From NCBI GenBank assembly GCA_025362975.1, contig JANYES010000019.1:372001-436000 (forward strand): 64,000 nucleotides of DNA, given 5' to 3'. This DNA is from Alphaproteobacteria bacterium. Lineage in GTDB: Bacteria; Pseudomonadota; Alphaproteobacteria; Rickettsiales; SXRF01. Below, piece by piece: positions 11,266 through 19,222 of this stretch. Position 1 is the stretch's first letter. Every line of letters begins with the position of its first letter. A program made the position numbers and the translations under genes. The notes under the pieces were generated by a model. It was given only the letters and a program-made list of their open reading frames with translations, searched no databases and was not told the DNA's origin.

Positions 11266-11532
11266 TTAACGTTTATATATTCTGGATTTCACATAGGAAA
11301 GATGCAGCCTTGCTTCATCCAGGCGCTGCTCGGCGAATTCGATCTGCAGATCTTGCATGGTAGCGATGATAACATCCTTCAGGTCTTTTTTGTTACGCGA
11401 CTTTTTTTTCTTAACCGCTTTGTATCTTTTGTGTATCGCGCGGCTGAAGTGATCCAGTTCGTAGGGATTCAATCCTTCAAATTTCTCTAGAAAATCGACA
11501 TACACTTGGCGGATCATAAATTGCACTTTCAT
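11266..11532 (-). CDS. Hypothetical 88-aa protein, paralogue of the 95-aa gene
   Basis: MKVQFMIRQVYVDFLEKFEGLNPYELDHFSRAIHKRY... has the same FxxLNPYELxHxS core as the 95-aa gene downstream. It also has a lysine-rich central stretch (KAVKKKKSRNKK) and a second helix ending in ...ARLHLSYVKSRIYKR. A weak AGAG lies before the ATG. It is soluble, basic, and possibly nucleic-acid or protein binding. The shared core suggests a small family with a common partner; nothing more can be said from sequence. Confidence 0.6.
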   Translation of the reverse strand: MKVQFMIRQVYVDFLEKFEGLNPYELDHFSRAIHKRYKAVKKKKSRNKKDLKDVIIATMQDLQIEFAEQRLDEARLHLSYVKSRIYKR

Positions 11533-11667
11533 TCTCTTGTACTTGCAGCATTTTTTTTAAGATAGCACAAACTAATACGCAAACCCTTTATATACCGTTA
11601 TATTTTCCGACCTCGTCATCTATAGACAAAAACCTGTTCGCGGCGTTAATATTGAGGGATGCTCTCC

Positions 11668-12948
11668 ATGCCCCTTGATAACGCTTTTCCCGCCTCCGGC
11701 CTGCGCTGGTTGTATGTGGATTTCAACAGCTATTTCGCCAGCGTCGAGCAGCAGATGCGGCCGGAACTGCGCGGCAAGCCCATAGCGGTGGTGCCGGTGG
11801 AAACAGACGCCACCTGTGCTATCGCCGCCAGTTATGAGGCGAAGGCCTTCGGCATCAAGACCGGCACGCCTATTTGGGAAGCCAAGAAAATTTGTCCAGG
11901 CATTATCTGCGTGCTGGCGCAGCATGAACGCTATGTTGAATACCACCATCGCATTCTCGAAGAGGTCGATCATCATATTCCTGTAACGGCGGTATGCTCC
12001 ATCGACGAAGTAGCCTGTCGGTTGATGGATAATGAAACATCGGTGGAGCGCGCCACGGCGATTGCCCATTCCATTAAGCGCGGGCTGGCAAAAAATGTCG
12101 GTGAATATGTGCGCTGCTCGGTCGGTATCGCGCAGAACCGTTACCTAGCCAAAGTCGCCACCGACCTGCAAAAGCCCGATGGCCTGACTTTGCTGCGGCC
12201 CGGCGATCTGCCGGAACGCCTGTTTAGCCTTAAACTACGCGACCTGCCGGGCATAGGGCGTAATATGGAGCGTAGACTTGATATGGCTGGTATCAGGGAT
12301 ATGCGCGCCCTTATGGCGCTGGACGCGCAACATATGCGCAAGGCCTGGGGCAGCGTATGGGGTGAGCGCATGTGGCATCTGCTGCGCGGCGCTGACTTGC
12401 CGGAAGAGGAAACCTCGCGGCGCACGGTCGGCCACAGCCATGTCCTTGCGCCGGAAATGCGCGAACCGGCCAAAGCCAAGTACGTCGCCCGCCGCCTTAC
12501 GCTTAAAGCCGCCAGCCGCTTGCGCCGCATGGAATATTACGCCGGTGCTCTTTCGCTGTCGGCGCGTATTGAAAACGGCGCCCGGCTGGAAGGCGGCATG
12601 CGCTGCTACCGAGCGCAGGATTCCATGACGTTCCTGCATCTGCTAGACAAGCTGTGGGACGGGCTTATGCGCGAAGCGCGCGGCGCTCGTATCAAAAAGG
12701 TATCGATCACCCTGCACGAGCTTGTTCCTGCCAATGGCCTGCAGCCGGAACTGTTCGACGCGCTGCCGGATTCCGATATGCTCGAACGCGCCAAATCTGA
12801 GAAAATCTCGCGTGCGCTCGATAAAATCAATCACCGGTTCGGGCGCGATTCTGTATCGGTCGGCATGCTGCCATCCCAAGGCCGGAGCTTTTCCGGCACT
12901 AAAATCGCTTTTACCCGCATTCCGGATGTGGAGGAATTTCTGGAATAG
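11668..12948 (+). CDS. Y-family DNA polymerase (UmuC/DinB type)
   Basis: Translesion polymerase of 426 residues. The palm domain shows YVDFNSYFASVEQQ (first catalytic Asp) and CSIDEVACRL, which corresponds to the SIDE catalytic pair of Y-family enzymes. Helix-hairpin-helix residues follow at LRDLPGIGRNMERRL, then a little-finger domain from about residue 240. Start ATG 11668 is favoured over 11659 because GAGGG sits 9 nt upstream of the former and abuts the latter. UmuC-like length (about 420) fits. No umuD or lexA-type neighbour is present and I see no obvious LexA box, so damage control is not shown. It stands alone on the plus strand between minus-strand genes. Confidence 0.92.
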   Translation: MPLDNAFPASGLRWLYVDFNSYFASVEQQMRPELRGKPIAVVPVETDATCAIAASYEAKAFGIKTGTPIWEAKKICPGIICVLAQHERYVEYHHRILEEVDHHIPVTAVCSIDEVACRLMDNETSVERATAIAHSIKRGLAKNVGEYVRCSVGIAQNRYLAKVATDLQKPDGLTLLRPGDLPERLFSLKLRDLPGIGRNMERRLDMAGIRDMRALMALDAQHMRKAWGSVWGERMWHLLRGADLPEEETSRRTVGHSHVLAPEMREPAKAKYVARRLTLKAASRLRRMEYYAGALSLSARIENGARLEGGMRCYRAQDSMTFLHLLDKLWDGLMREARGARIKKVSITLHELVPANGLQPELFDALPDSDMLERAKSEKISRALDKINHRFGRDSVSVGMLPSQGRSFSGTKIAFTRIPDVEEFLE

Positions 12949-12962
12949 GCAGCGTTTACCTT

Positions 12963-13208
12963 TTACGGGAGTTCATACCTGCGCTGTTTCGCATGTTTAA
13001 CGCAATGAATCAGGCCTGCTTCTTGTAACCCTTTTACATCGCGTCCAGCCGTTTTGCTATGGACACGCCACATATTTACCAATTCCTCGGAGCTTATCTT
13101 ATAGCCCTGCTGCAATTGTCCCAAGAACCATAACTGACGCTGGTTTAATTGAACGGCGATATGCGCATCGACCCGCACATAAATAAGGACAGATTTGTCC
13201 ACTATCAT
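12963..13208 (-). CDS. Small winged-helix / HTH protein
   Basis: 81 residues. Residues 20-80 (VQLNQRQLWFLGQLQQGYKISSEELVNMW...RDVKGLQEAGLIHCVK...RRYEL) read as a winged helix-turn-helix: three helices and a short wing. The start is uncertain. ATG 13208 has no clear ribosome site, and a GTG at 13178 is an alternative. An inverted repeat GGACA-GATT-TGTCC (13187-13200) lies in the first codons and could be an operator if the later start is used. It is probably a small transcription factor; its target is unknown. Confidence 0.55.
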   Translation of the reverse strand: MIVDKSVLIYVRVDAHIAVQLNQRQLWFLGQLQQGYKISSEELVNMWRVHSKTAGRDVKGLQEAGLIHCVKHAKQRRYELP

Positions 13209-13442
13209 CGATGTTTTTTTCCATTTTTCCGCTTAACTTCCAGCCTTGCGCGCATATTTTCCTCCACGCGTAGGCTTATCACTTCCTGCCATAAGCGCAG
13301 TGGTGGGAACGGCGGCGATCCCGTCTTCGCCCACTAGGTCGGTTGTCTTTTCGCTGACTGGGTGCGCGTTGCATTTGGCCGCGTAGCATGGCTTGACATA
13401 TCGGCGGAGCAGGAAAGCCGTAAGACTTCTCCGGTATGCATT

Positions 13443-13601
13443 TTAGTGCTTATTGCGTTTTGCTTCTTTTTTGCGGCGCACACTGTCATAGGCCAGCTTC
13501 GCGCCAATTAATATCCCCAAGGAGATGCATATCACCAGCATGGCATTCGGCGCTATCCAGCTCAGCGACACCAATACCCAGGCACCGCCGCCATAGATAT
13601 T
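13443..13601 (-). other. In-frame downstream extension of the PLD gene with one membrane helix
   Basis: After the TGA of the PLD nuclease (13602-13604) the same frame stays open for 52 codons. It encodes a hydrophobic helix (AWVLVSLSWIAPNAMLVICISLGILIGAKLAY) and a basic tail ending in TAA. It could be a separate small membrane protein starting at an internal ATG or GTG, a read-through extension, or the remnant of a longer gene. No strong ribosome site was found. Confidence 0.35.
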
Positions 13602-14126
13602 TCAAGGCTGATATTCCTCGCCTTCATCCCACAGCTTTTGCCAATTATTAATAAATTCTTTCGCCAGCTTTTTATTATTCTTAATGACGATGACATTCTC
13701 CGCGTTGTGCTTTTCTGCATTGGCAGTGTAGTTAAAGCTGCCCGTTTCAACGGTGCTGTCATCAACAATCAGATATTTATCGTGCATGATCGCATAATGC
13801 CGATTGATGCGGATCGGGATACCAGCGTCCTGCAATTCTTTAATCGCTTTATAGTGACGTTTGCCCTGCGCCTTATCCAAAAGCACACGCACTTCAACAC
13901 CGCGCTGCTTGGCCTCGATCAGTGCATCAGCGATCTTGTAGGATGTGAAGGAATAAGCAGCCAGATCGATGCTATGTTCCGCATGGCCGATGGTGGCTTG
14001 CACCAGCGTTATGGCCTCCGGCGATGGTGAAAATGCCGCCTGCGTCGATTCGCGTGCGGACGCTTGCGGAGCTGATAATGCAGCCGAAATTAGCAGAGAA
14101 ATGGCTAGAAAACGCAGTCCTATCAT
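13602..14126 (-). CDS. PLD-family nuclease with signal peptide
   Basis: 174 residues. Residues 1-24 are a Sec-type signal peptide (LRFLAISLLISAALSAPQASA). The rest is a single phospholipase-D fold with one HKD motif: H115-D-K117 with DD and the GSFNYT segment. It resembles the Nuc/EDTA-resistant endonucleases, which dimerise to complete the active site and cut DNA without metal. The gene overlaps the upstream nuclease gene by 4 nt and is the last clear gene of the WYL-headed operon. A periplasmic DNA nuclease in a helicase/nuclease operon could act on incoming DNA; that role is inference. Confidence 0.85.
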   Translation of the reverse strand: MIGLRFLAISLLISAALSAPQASARESTQAAFSPSPEAITLVQATIGHAEHSIDLAAYSFTSYKIADALIEAKQRGVEVRVLLDKAQGKRHYKAIKELQDAGIPIRINRHYAIMHDKYLIVDDSTVETGSFNYTANAEKHNAENVIVIKNNKKLAKEFINNWQKLWDEGEEYQP

Positions 14127-14680
14127 TCGATTTTGCCTCGTAGCAATAGTTTGGCGACCACGGCAGAAACCTGATTCTCATAGCCCATCTCCGACATGCA
14201 TTGCAGGCGTTCCTGTAGCCATTTCTCGTCCCATAATTGCCAGCCCTTGGCGTCAAAATGCTTATGCAAGCCCTCTCGATCCTTGTTGGAAGCTATGCGC
14301 CCACACGCCAAGCATAATTGCATTTTCGCATCGGGCGGACACAGGCCGGATTCGGTCATTTGAATTTTTAGTCGGTTAAAAACTACATCCTGCAGGTTTT
14401 TATCATCACTGAATAATTTGAACCGTTCCGCGAACTTCTGATCGTTGCCGTCAAAGGCGCGCAGGGACACGCCTCGTGAATCCAAATAGCTCTTACATTC
14501 AACCACTCGAATAAGATTTTCCCGCCCGCTATAGGCGACCACATCGATCTCCCAACGTGGCGATGATGGCTTTCCGATCTGGCGTTTTTCCTCTTTGGTC
14601 AATTCGACCTTAAAGGAAGTGCGCACCCAATAGCCTTCCATCCACAGGATTTCACTGACCAACTGTTCAAATGCGTCCAT
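14123..14680 (-). CDS. PD-(D/E)xK restriction-endonuclease-like protein
   Basis: 185 residues from ATG 14680, chosen for the AAAGGAA 7 nt upstream. The core shows an Mrr-like layout: E10 in the first helix, GYWVRT, D46 in EIDVVAY and E61-C-K63 in VVECKSY. This is the standard metal-binding pattern of PD-(D/E)xK nucleases. Two cysteines (LCLACGR) lie in the C-terminal half. It is the fifth gene after the WYL regulator, 20 nt after a tiny membrane-protein gene, and overlaps the PLD gene by 4 nt. DNA cleavage is predicted from the fold; specificity is unknown. Confidence 0.75.
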   Translation of the reverse strand: MDAFEQLVSEILWMEGYWVRTSFKVELTKEEKRQIGKPSSPRWEIDVVAYSGRENLIRVVECKSYLDSRGVSLRAFDGNDQKFAERFKLFSDDKNLQDVVFNRLKIQMTESGLCPPDAKMQLCLACGRIASNKDREGLHKHFDAKGWQLWDEKWLQERLQCMSEMGYENQVSAVVAKLLLRGKIE

Positions 14681-14700
14681 GTTATTTCCTTTCGTAATTG

Positions 14701-14808
14701 CTAATCGTCGTCGCACCTATGGTTATGGTGCCGATGGTTGCCGCCCAAAATCAGCCAAACCCAAAATGCGGTGGGGCTGACTAAATAGAGTAGGATTCCT
14801 GTAAGCAT
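14701..14808 (-). CDS. Tiny single-helix membrane protein
   Basis: 35 residues: MLTGILLYLVSPTAFWVWLILGG, then a His/Asp-rich tail (NHRHHNHRCDDD). A perfect GGAGG lies 7 nt before ATG 14808, inside the end of the clamp-like gene, and the gap to that gene is only 2 nt. The spacing and ribosome site make it likely to be real. The His/Asp tail might bind metal. Its function in the operon is unknown. Confidence 0.6.
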   Translation of the reverse strand: MLTGILLYLVSPTAFWVWLILGGNHRHHNHRCDDD

Positions 14809-14810
14809 AG

Positions 14811-15131
14811 CTATGCCTCCTGTGCTGCTATCGAGAATTTTTCAATGAATAGTCTGCCGTCTTTAAACCGAATGTGCTGTGTCTCTGAATCGGTCAGCAC
14901 TTTCTCAAAATTCTTAGCAATCTGCGCAGGAAGACTAACGGTAATCGGCCAGTTTCCCTCGGCCGGAACGACCGTTTCCGCAACAGGGCCGCGCAGCGTA
15001 AGCTGACCTTTTGCAAAGAGCAGCGAAAAGTTGCCGGTGGTTTTTTTCTTAATGCCAAACACCGCAGTTTTGATGCCTTTTGCGAGATCATCACGATTTA
15101 CGGTAAGCACATATTCGTTGGATTTTGTCAT
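14811..15131 (-). CDS. 106-aa protein, possibly sliding-clamp-like
   Basis: MTKSNEYVLTVNRDDLAKGIKTAVFGI... is all-beta/alpha with the pattern FSLLFAKGQLTLRGPVAETVVPAEGNWPITVSLPAQIAKNFEKVL...IRFKDGRLFIEKFSI. This repeats the kind of strand-helix-strand layout seen in one domain of the DNA polymerase III beta clamp. The similarity is by eye only, and the protein is about a third of a clamp. It overlaps the helicase-nuclease gene by 4 nt (ATGA), which suggests they work together, perhaps as a processivity or specificity factor (inference). It could also be an unrelated fold. Confidence 0.6.
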   Translation of the reverse strand: MTKSNEYVLTVNRDDLAKGIKTAVFGIKKKTTGNFSLLFAKGQLTLRGPVAETVVPAEGNWPITVSLPAQIAKNFEKVLTDSETQHIRFKDGRLFIEKFSIAAQEA

Positions 15132-18100
15132 GCGGCGCCTCCTGTCTTTGGTTTAGATGCATAATCATCGAGCCAGCAGAAGGTGTTCACAAGCTTCATC
15201 TGGTCGATATTTCCGCATGGAATTTCGAGCAGCTTTGGATTGGCGACGACCACGGCCACGCATTGCGCACGGGAAATTGCGACATTGAGGCGGTTTTTGC
15301 TGTATAGGAATTCGATATTGCGCGGCAGGTCTTCGGCGCTCGACGTGACCATCGAGACCAGCACTACAGGCGCTTCCTGCCCTTGGAATTTATCGACGGT
15401 GCCTACTTTCGCGCCTGGCGGCAATATCCCGCGCAGGTGATTGACCTGCACGTTGTAGGGACTGACGACAAGAATATCATCTAAGCCCAATGTTCTGACC
15501 GTGCCGTCCTTGTCGTGAAACTGCTGCCGCAGCAGTGATTCGTAGCACTCCTTGATCACAGCGCCTTCCTCGGTGCTTTTCTGTGAGCATACTGTGTGGT
15601 CTACCGGCAGGAGATAAATGCCGTCACTGGCAATGCCTTTTACTGGCTTATCAAATATTATGTACCGTTTGCTGTTTCCCGCGTCGGCTTCAAGACGGCC
15701 TTCGTAAAAGGCACTGGATATGAATTGGCAGATCGAGGGATGAAGACGGCGTGTATTGTGCAGGAAGATGCCGCGATCGGGCGGAATCGTCGCATAATCA
15801 CCCAGTAGGAATTCGAGGATGGATTTACCGGCTTCGCCAGGATGCACACCCTGTATAGGCTGTCCCAGCTGCATCTGGTCGCCGACCATGATGATGTTTT
15901 TTGCCGCCGCGCCCATCGCCACCACGTTGGCAACCGACACCTGTCCGGCTTCCTCGATGATCAGGTAGTCAAGCTGCTGGTCAAACTGTTCGTCGGCAAA
16001 GAGCCACGCGGTACCGGCGAGAAACTGTGTCGCAGAGGTAATGCCGTCATTTTTATCGATGCTGCGGATATTCTGACCGTCATAATAGGACTCCTCGTTT
16101 CCGGCGGAACACTTCTTGGCGCCGCGAAACGTAAAAGATTCCTCTGCCGCCACCGACTCTACCCTATCAAGCAGGTTATGGATGGCCTTGTGTGAATTGG
16201 CGGTAACGCCGACCCTTTTGCCAAGCCGCAGCAATGCAATGATGACGTATGCGCTGGTGTAAGTTTTTCCTGCTCCTGGCGGCCCCTGAATGAATAGGTA
16301 GCTATTATCGAGCGCCGTGATTGCCTTGATGGTTTCCGCCAGCAGATCACCATCGCCGACAATATTCTCGCCAGCGTTTTTGCCCTTAATGCGCGGGATA
16401 GAATTATTAAGCACATCAATAACGGCGGCATAGTCATTTTTGCCAGAGGCTATGCTTTCGGCGACACGATAAACCGCCGACCGGATAACCTTTGTAGCGA
16501 TGGGCGTTGGTGGCCCTAAATTGAGCGTCGCCGGTAACTCTCCTTGTGAATTGCCGCGCTTAATCCTGATAATGCAGCGATCCTCGTCCAGTTCCACGAT
16601 CGTGCCAACGCTATCCATCGTCTCGATATTGATCGGTTTATCGCCAGGCTTCATCTTATATTCCTGCGCGGGAAAACGGTAGGTGTAGATCTGCGACCGC
16701 TTCTCTGCCTCCGGTTTGCCGACCATCGTCAGACCGCCGAGGCATTCCGTATCAGCGATCAGTTCATCCTCGAATTTATCCTGACGCTCATAACTCGCCC
16801 ACCATTGCGGCTTGGCTTCACGATTGTGGAATTCAAGAAGATGCACGATGCGTTCGCGCATGCGACGATCCTCTTTTTTGGCTTCGTCCAGTAAGCGGCG
16901 TGAATAGGCTTCGTACTCGATTTCCCATTCCTTACGCTCCGGCTTCTGGTCGTCATTTGCGGCTGCTGGCGAGAACCACTCTATCTCAGGTGGCCGGAGA
17001 CCGAGCAGCCATTCCCGCAGCTTGTAGGTCGAGATGCAGTCGATCTCGTTGTATTCAGCGATCTGGCGCAATAGCTCGTCGTTACGCGTTTCACGCCATT
17101 CGTTGTAAACGACGATACTGTCACCGGCGGTCGCCACCGCGCCGCTGCGCTTATCCATGTAGAAGGTTTCAAAATTTTTGATGGAGTATGCCGGTTCCGA
17201 TATGCGCAGACATTCACGCACGACCTTGAACAGATCAACGAATTTATGCTGGCGCAATAGATTGTCTAACTGCTCCTCTGCCACGCCATAGCGACAGGCC
17301 AGCCGTTTAAGAGCGGTCGTTTCATAGTGATTGTAGTGGTAGATGTAAGCGTTCGGAAATTCCTTCAGGTGGTTTTCGAGGAATTGCATGAATTGCCCAA
17401 AGGCGACGCGCTCTTCATCGTGACTGTGCGCCCAGAATGGCACGAATATGCGGTCATTTTTTTTCGCAAAATAAAGGCCGAACAGATATTCGAGGCCATT
17501 CGGGTGCAGAGGATCGCCCTCCATGTCAAAGAACAGGTCACCGATGTCCGGCTCCGGCAGGCGGTGGAAACCTTTGCTTTCAGGGAATGGGATGATTTCG
17601 CATTTATCTTCACCAGTCGTGCGCTTGTGCATCTGCAGTGCCGCCTGTGCACGCAGCCGGTCAAACACATCGGGATTCATGTCGGGGATTTTACTGGCGG
17701 CAGGAAACGCGGCCAACGCCGCAAGGGTGTTGATTCCTTCGCTCTGCAGCTTATCGATCTGTGTGCGCTGCATGTTGGCGACCAAGCTCAGGTGGTCGTC
17801 GCTTTCCCATTGCGCCTCGCACCTGTCTTTCCATTTGCAGAATTGGCAATACTGACATGGTTCAGGGTATGATCCTGCTGGCTGGCTGCTCACAAAGGCT
17901 TCAAACCGGCGCTTGGCATGGCCGTAATAGTAAAAGAAATCATCTGCCTTAAAGCTCTCCAGCCGCTGATCGCCAAGGAATACATGCATCTGCTTAGGCC
18001 GGACGCCTTGAAGATCGGCCAGCAGATCGTTGTAAACGGACAGTTGTACTATGTGCTTCGGCTCGGCGTTCCTTGCCAGCTTGGTATCGAGCACCTCATA

Positions 18101-18484
18101 GCTGAAATCACCCAGCGCCGATGGCAAATCCACTTTGAGCAAAAAGTCGGCATCGCCCCGCCAGTTATACTTGAAAAGCACTCCCTGGTACACTACATCG
18201 GCGCCGGATTGCAGCGCCTGACGTGTCATCTCCACACGCTCCGGCAGTTTAGGCTCCTTTGGGATTTCGACGATGCGTTTGCCTTCCTGTCGCAGCTTTG
18301 CCAGGTATGCCGCCTCGTGCTCGAAGCCTTTTTTCTGCAGCAGCTTATTGTTTGCCGACTCTTCGGCCTTTTCCATTTTCTCGGAAAAACTCTGCAGGTC
18401 GAGCACAGTGCTATGGTGGCAGCTGAGGAAATGCACCAGATCGGAGGGGGAATACAAATACTGTGCGTCGCCGATTTTCTGCAT
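15128..18484 (-). CDS. TM0106-type RecB nuclease / RNase-H-like exonuclease / SF1 helicase fusion
   Basis: 1118 residues with three modules. First, a RecB/Cas4-like nuclease: D111/D113, D133-x-K135 and a cysteine cluster C210, C213, C216, C222 likely to hold an Fe-S centre. Second, a DEDD-type exonuclease: FDMEGD at 319-324, YHYNHYE, and YNEIDC near 480. Third, a superfamily 1 helicase: GPPGAGKT 734-741, IIEEAG 842-847, GDQMQLGQ 868-875, VDKFQGQE 1030-1037, NVAISRAQ 1067-1074. This is the TM0106-family layout. It starts directly after the upstream gene ends and overlaps the next by 4 nt. It is the central DNA-processing enzyme of this operon. Confidence 0.9.
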   Translation of the reverse strand: MQKIGDAQYLYSPSDLVHFLSCHHSTVLDLQSFSEKMEKAEESANNKLLQKKGFEHEAAYLAKLRQEGKRIVEIPKEPKLPERVEMTRQALQSGADVVYQGVLFKYNWRGDADFLLKVDLPSALGDFSYEVLDTKLARNAEPKHIVQLSVYNDLLADLQGVRPKQMHVFLGDQRLESFKADDFFYYYGHAKRRFEAFVSSQPAGSYPEPCQYCQFCKWKDRCEAQWESDDHLSLVANMQRTQIDKLQSEGINTLAALAAFPAASKIPDMNPDVFDRLRAQAALQMHKRTTGEDKCEIIPFPESKGFHRLPEPDIGDLFFDMEGDPLHPNGLEYLFGLYFAKKNDRIFVPFWAHSHDEERVAFGQFMQFLENHLKEFPNAYIYHYNHYETTALKRLACRYGVAEEQLDNLLRQHKFVDLFKVVRECLRISEPAYSIKNFETFYMDKRSGAVATAGDSIVVYNEWRETRNDELLRQIAEYNEIDCISTYKLREWLLGLRPPEIEWFSPAAANDDQKPERKEWEIEYEAYSRRLLDEAKKEDRRMRERIVHLLEFHNREAKPQWWASYERQDKFEDELIADTECLGGLTMVGKPEAEKRSQIYTYRFPAQEYKMKPGDKPINIETMDSVGTIVELDEDRCIIRIKRGNSQGELPATLNLGPPTPIATKVIRSAVYRVAESIASGKNDYAAVIDVLNNSIPRIKGKNAGENIVGDGDLLAETIKAITALDNSYLFIQGPPGAGKTYTSAYVIIALLRLGKRVGVTANSHKAIHNLLDRVESVAAEESFTFRGAKKCSAGNEESYYDGQNIRSIDKNDGITSATQFLAGTAWLFADEQFDQQLDYLIIEEAGQVSVANVVAMGAAAKNIIMVGDQMQLGQPIQGVHPGEAGKSILEFLLGDYATIPPDRGIFLHNTRRLHPSICQFISSAFYEGRLEADAGNSKRYIIFDKPVKGIASDGIYLLPVDHTVCSQKSTEEGAVIKECYESLLRQQFHDKDGTVRTLGLDDILVVSPYNVQVNHLRGILPPGAKVGTVDKFQGQEAPVVLVSMVTSSAEDLPRNIEFLYSKNRLNVAISRAQCVAVVVANPKLLEIPCGNIDQMKLVNTFCWLDDYASKPKTGGAA

Positions 18485-19210
18485 TCAAACAAGTTCCTCT
18501 CTATTCACATGCGCTTCAAAATACGGGAGCAGTTTGGCCTCAAAGAAATCATGACCTAATCGTGCGCGTAGCTCAGTGATAATATCTGCGATAGGATCAG
18601 CGGGTTTGCCGTCCCTGGATTGGAAATGTAGGAATGTACCGTTGGAATCGAGTCGATATTGTTTGCTTAAAAGATGCTTTGTAACAGTAGCGTCTTGTTC
18701 GGATTCGCTGCGGACGACTGCAAATTTCACAGGATTAAAGCTGACATGCAGATAGGCATTATCGACTCTAGACAGGCTGATATGCTCAGGTTTATGCATG
18801 TCCACGCGATAAAGTGGTGCCTCGTACTCGACGGCAATAGGTTCATGCTCAACGCTGTAAGTGCATTTATTGCTGAATAAGCGCTGCGTGATGTCCTCTG
18901 TTTTTTGATCAAGGGCGGCTGTAAGTTCCGGCACCTCACGTAGTAAGGAGCAAAAATCCAATACCTCCTGCACCGCACGCATAATCACTTCATTCTTGCG
19001 CGCCACCAGTTGTTCCGCCTCTCGCAGAATGGTTCGTTCTTTCTCTTCATCTGCGGTAAATCGCGCATGGATAGCGCGGGCTATTTGAAGGAAACGCGGG
19101 ACTTTTGGCGCATTTACTTCCTCATCATCATCCTCAAAGGCGGATATCGGAATTTCGCCATGCTGCCCTTGCTCTTTGTTTTTACCGGTATTTCTGCATA
19201 ATGAAATCAT
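18485..19210 (-). CDS. Unknown 241-aa protein of the WYL operon
   Basis: Start chosen at ATG 19210, 7 nt after AAAGGA; an ATG 6 nt earlier is too close to it. The N-terminus is acidic (AFEDDDEEVNAPKVP), followed by a helical region rich in Glu and Arg (about 45-100) and a beta-rich C-terminal half. There is no signal peptide, membrane segment or recognised catalytic motif. It begins 12 nt after the WYL gene and abuts the helicase-nuclease gene without a gap. Strict coupling suggests it is a subunit or regulator of the large enzyme; that is inference. Confidence 0.7.
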   Translation of the reverse strand: MISLCRNTGKNKEQGQHGEIPISAFEDDDEEVNAPKVPRFLQIARAIHARFTADEEKERTILREAEQLVARKNEVIMRAVQEVLDFCSLLREVPELTAALDQKTEDITQRLFSNKCTYSVEHEPIAVEYEAPLYRVDMHKPEHISLSRVDNAYLHVSFNPVKFAVVRSESEQDATVTKHLLSKQYRLDSNGTFLHFQSRDGKPADPIADIITELRARLGHDFFEAKLLPYFEAHVNREELV

Positions 19211-19222
19211 GGTCATTCCTTT

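Noticed and set aside
13602-13604. TGA as a sense codon (recoded genetic code)
   Set aside because: Many genes in the window end at TGA with tight coupling to the next start, so TGA is a normal stop here.
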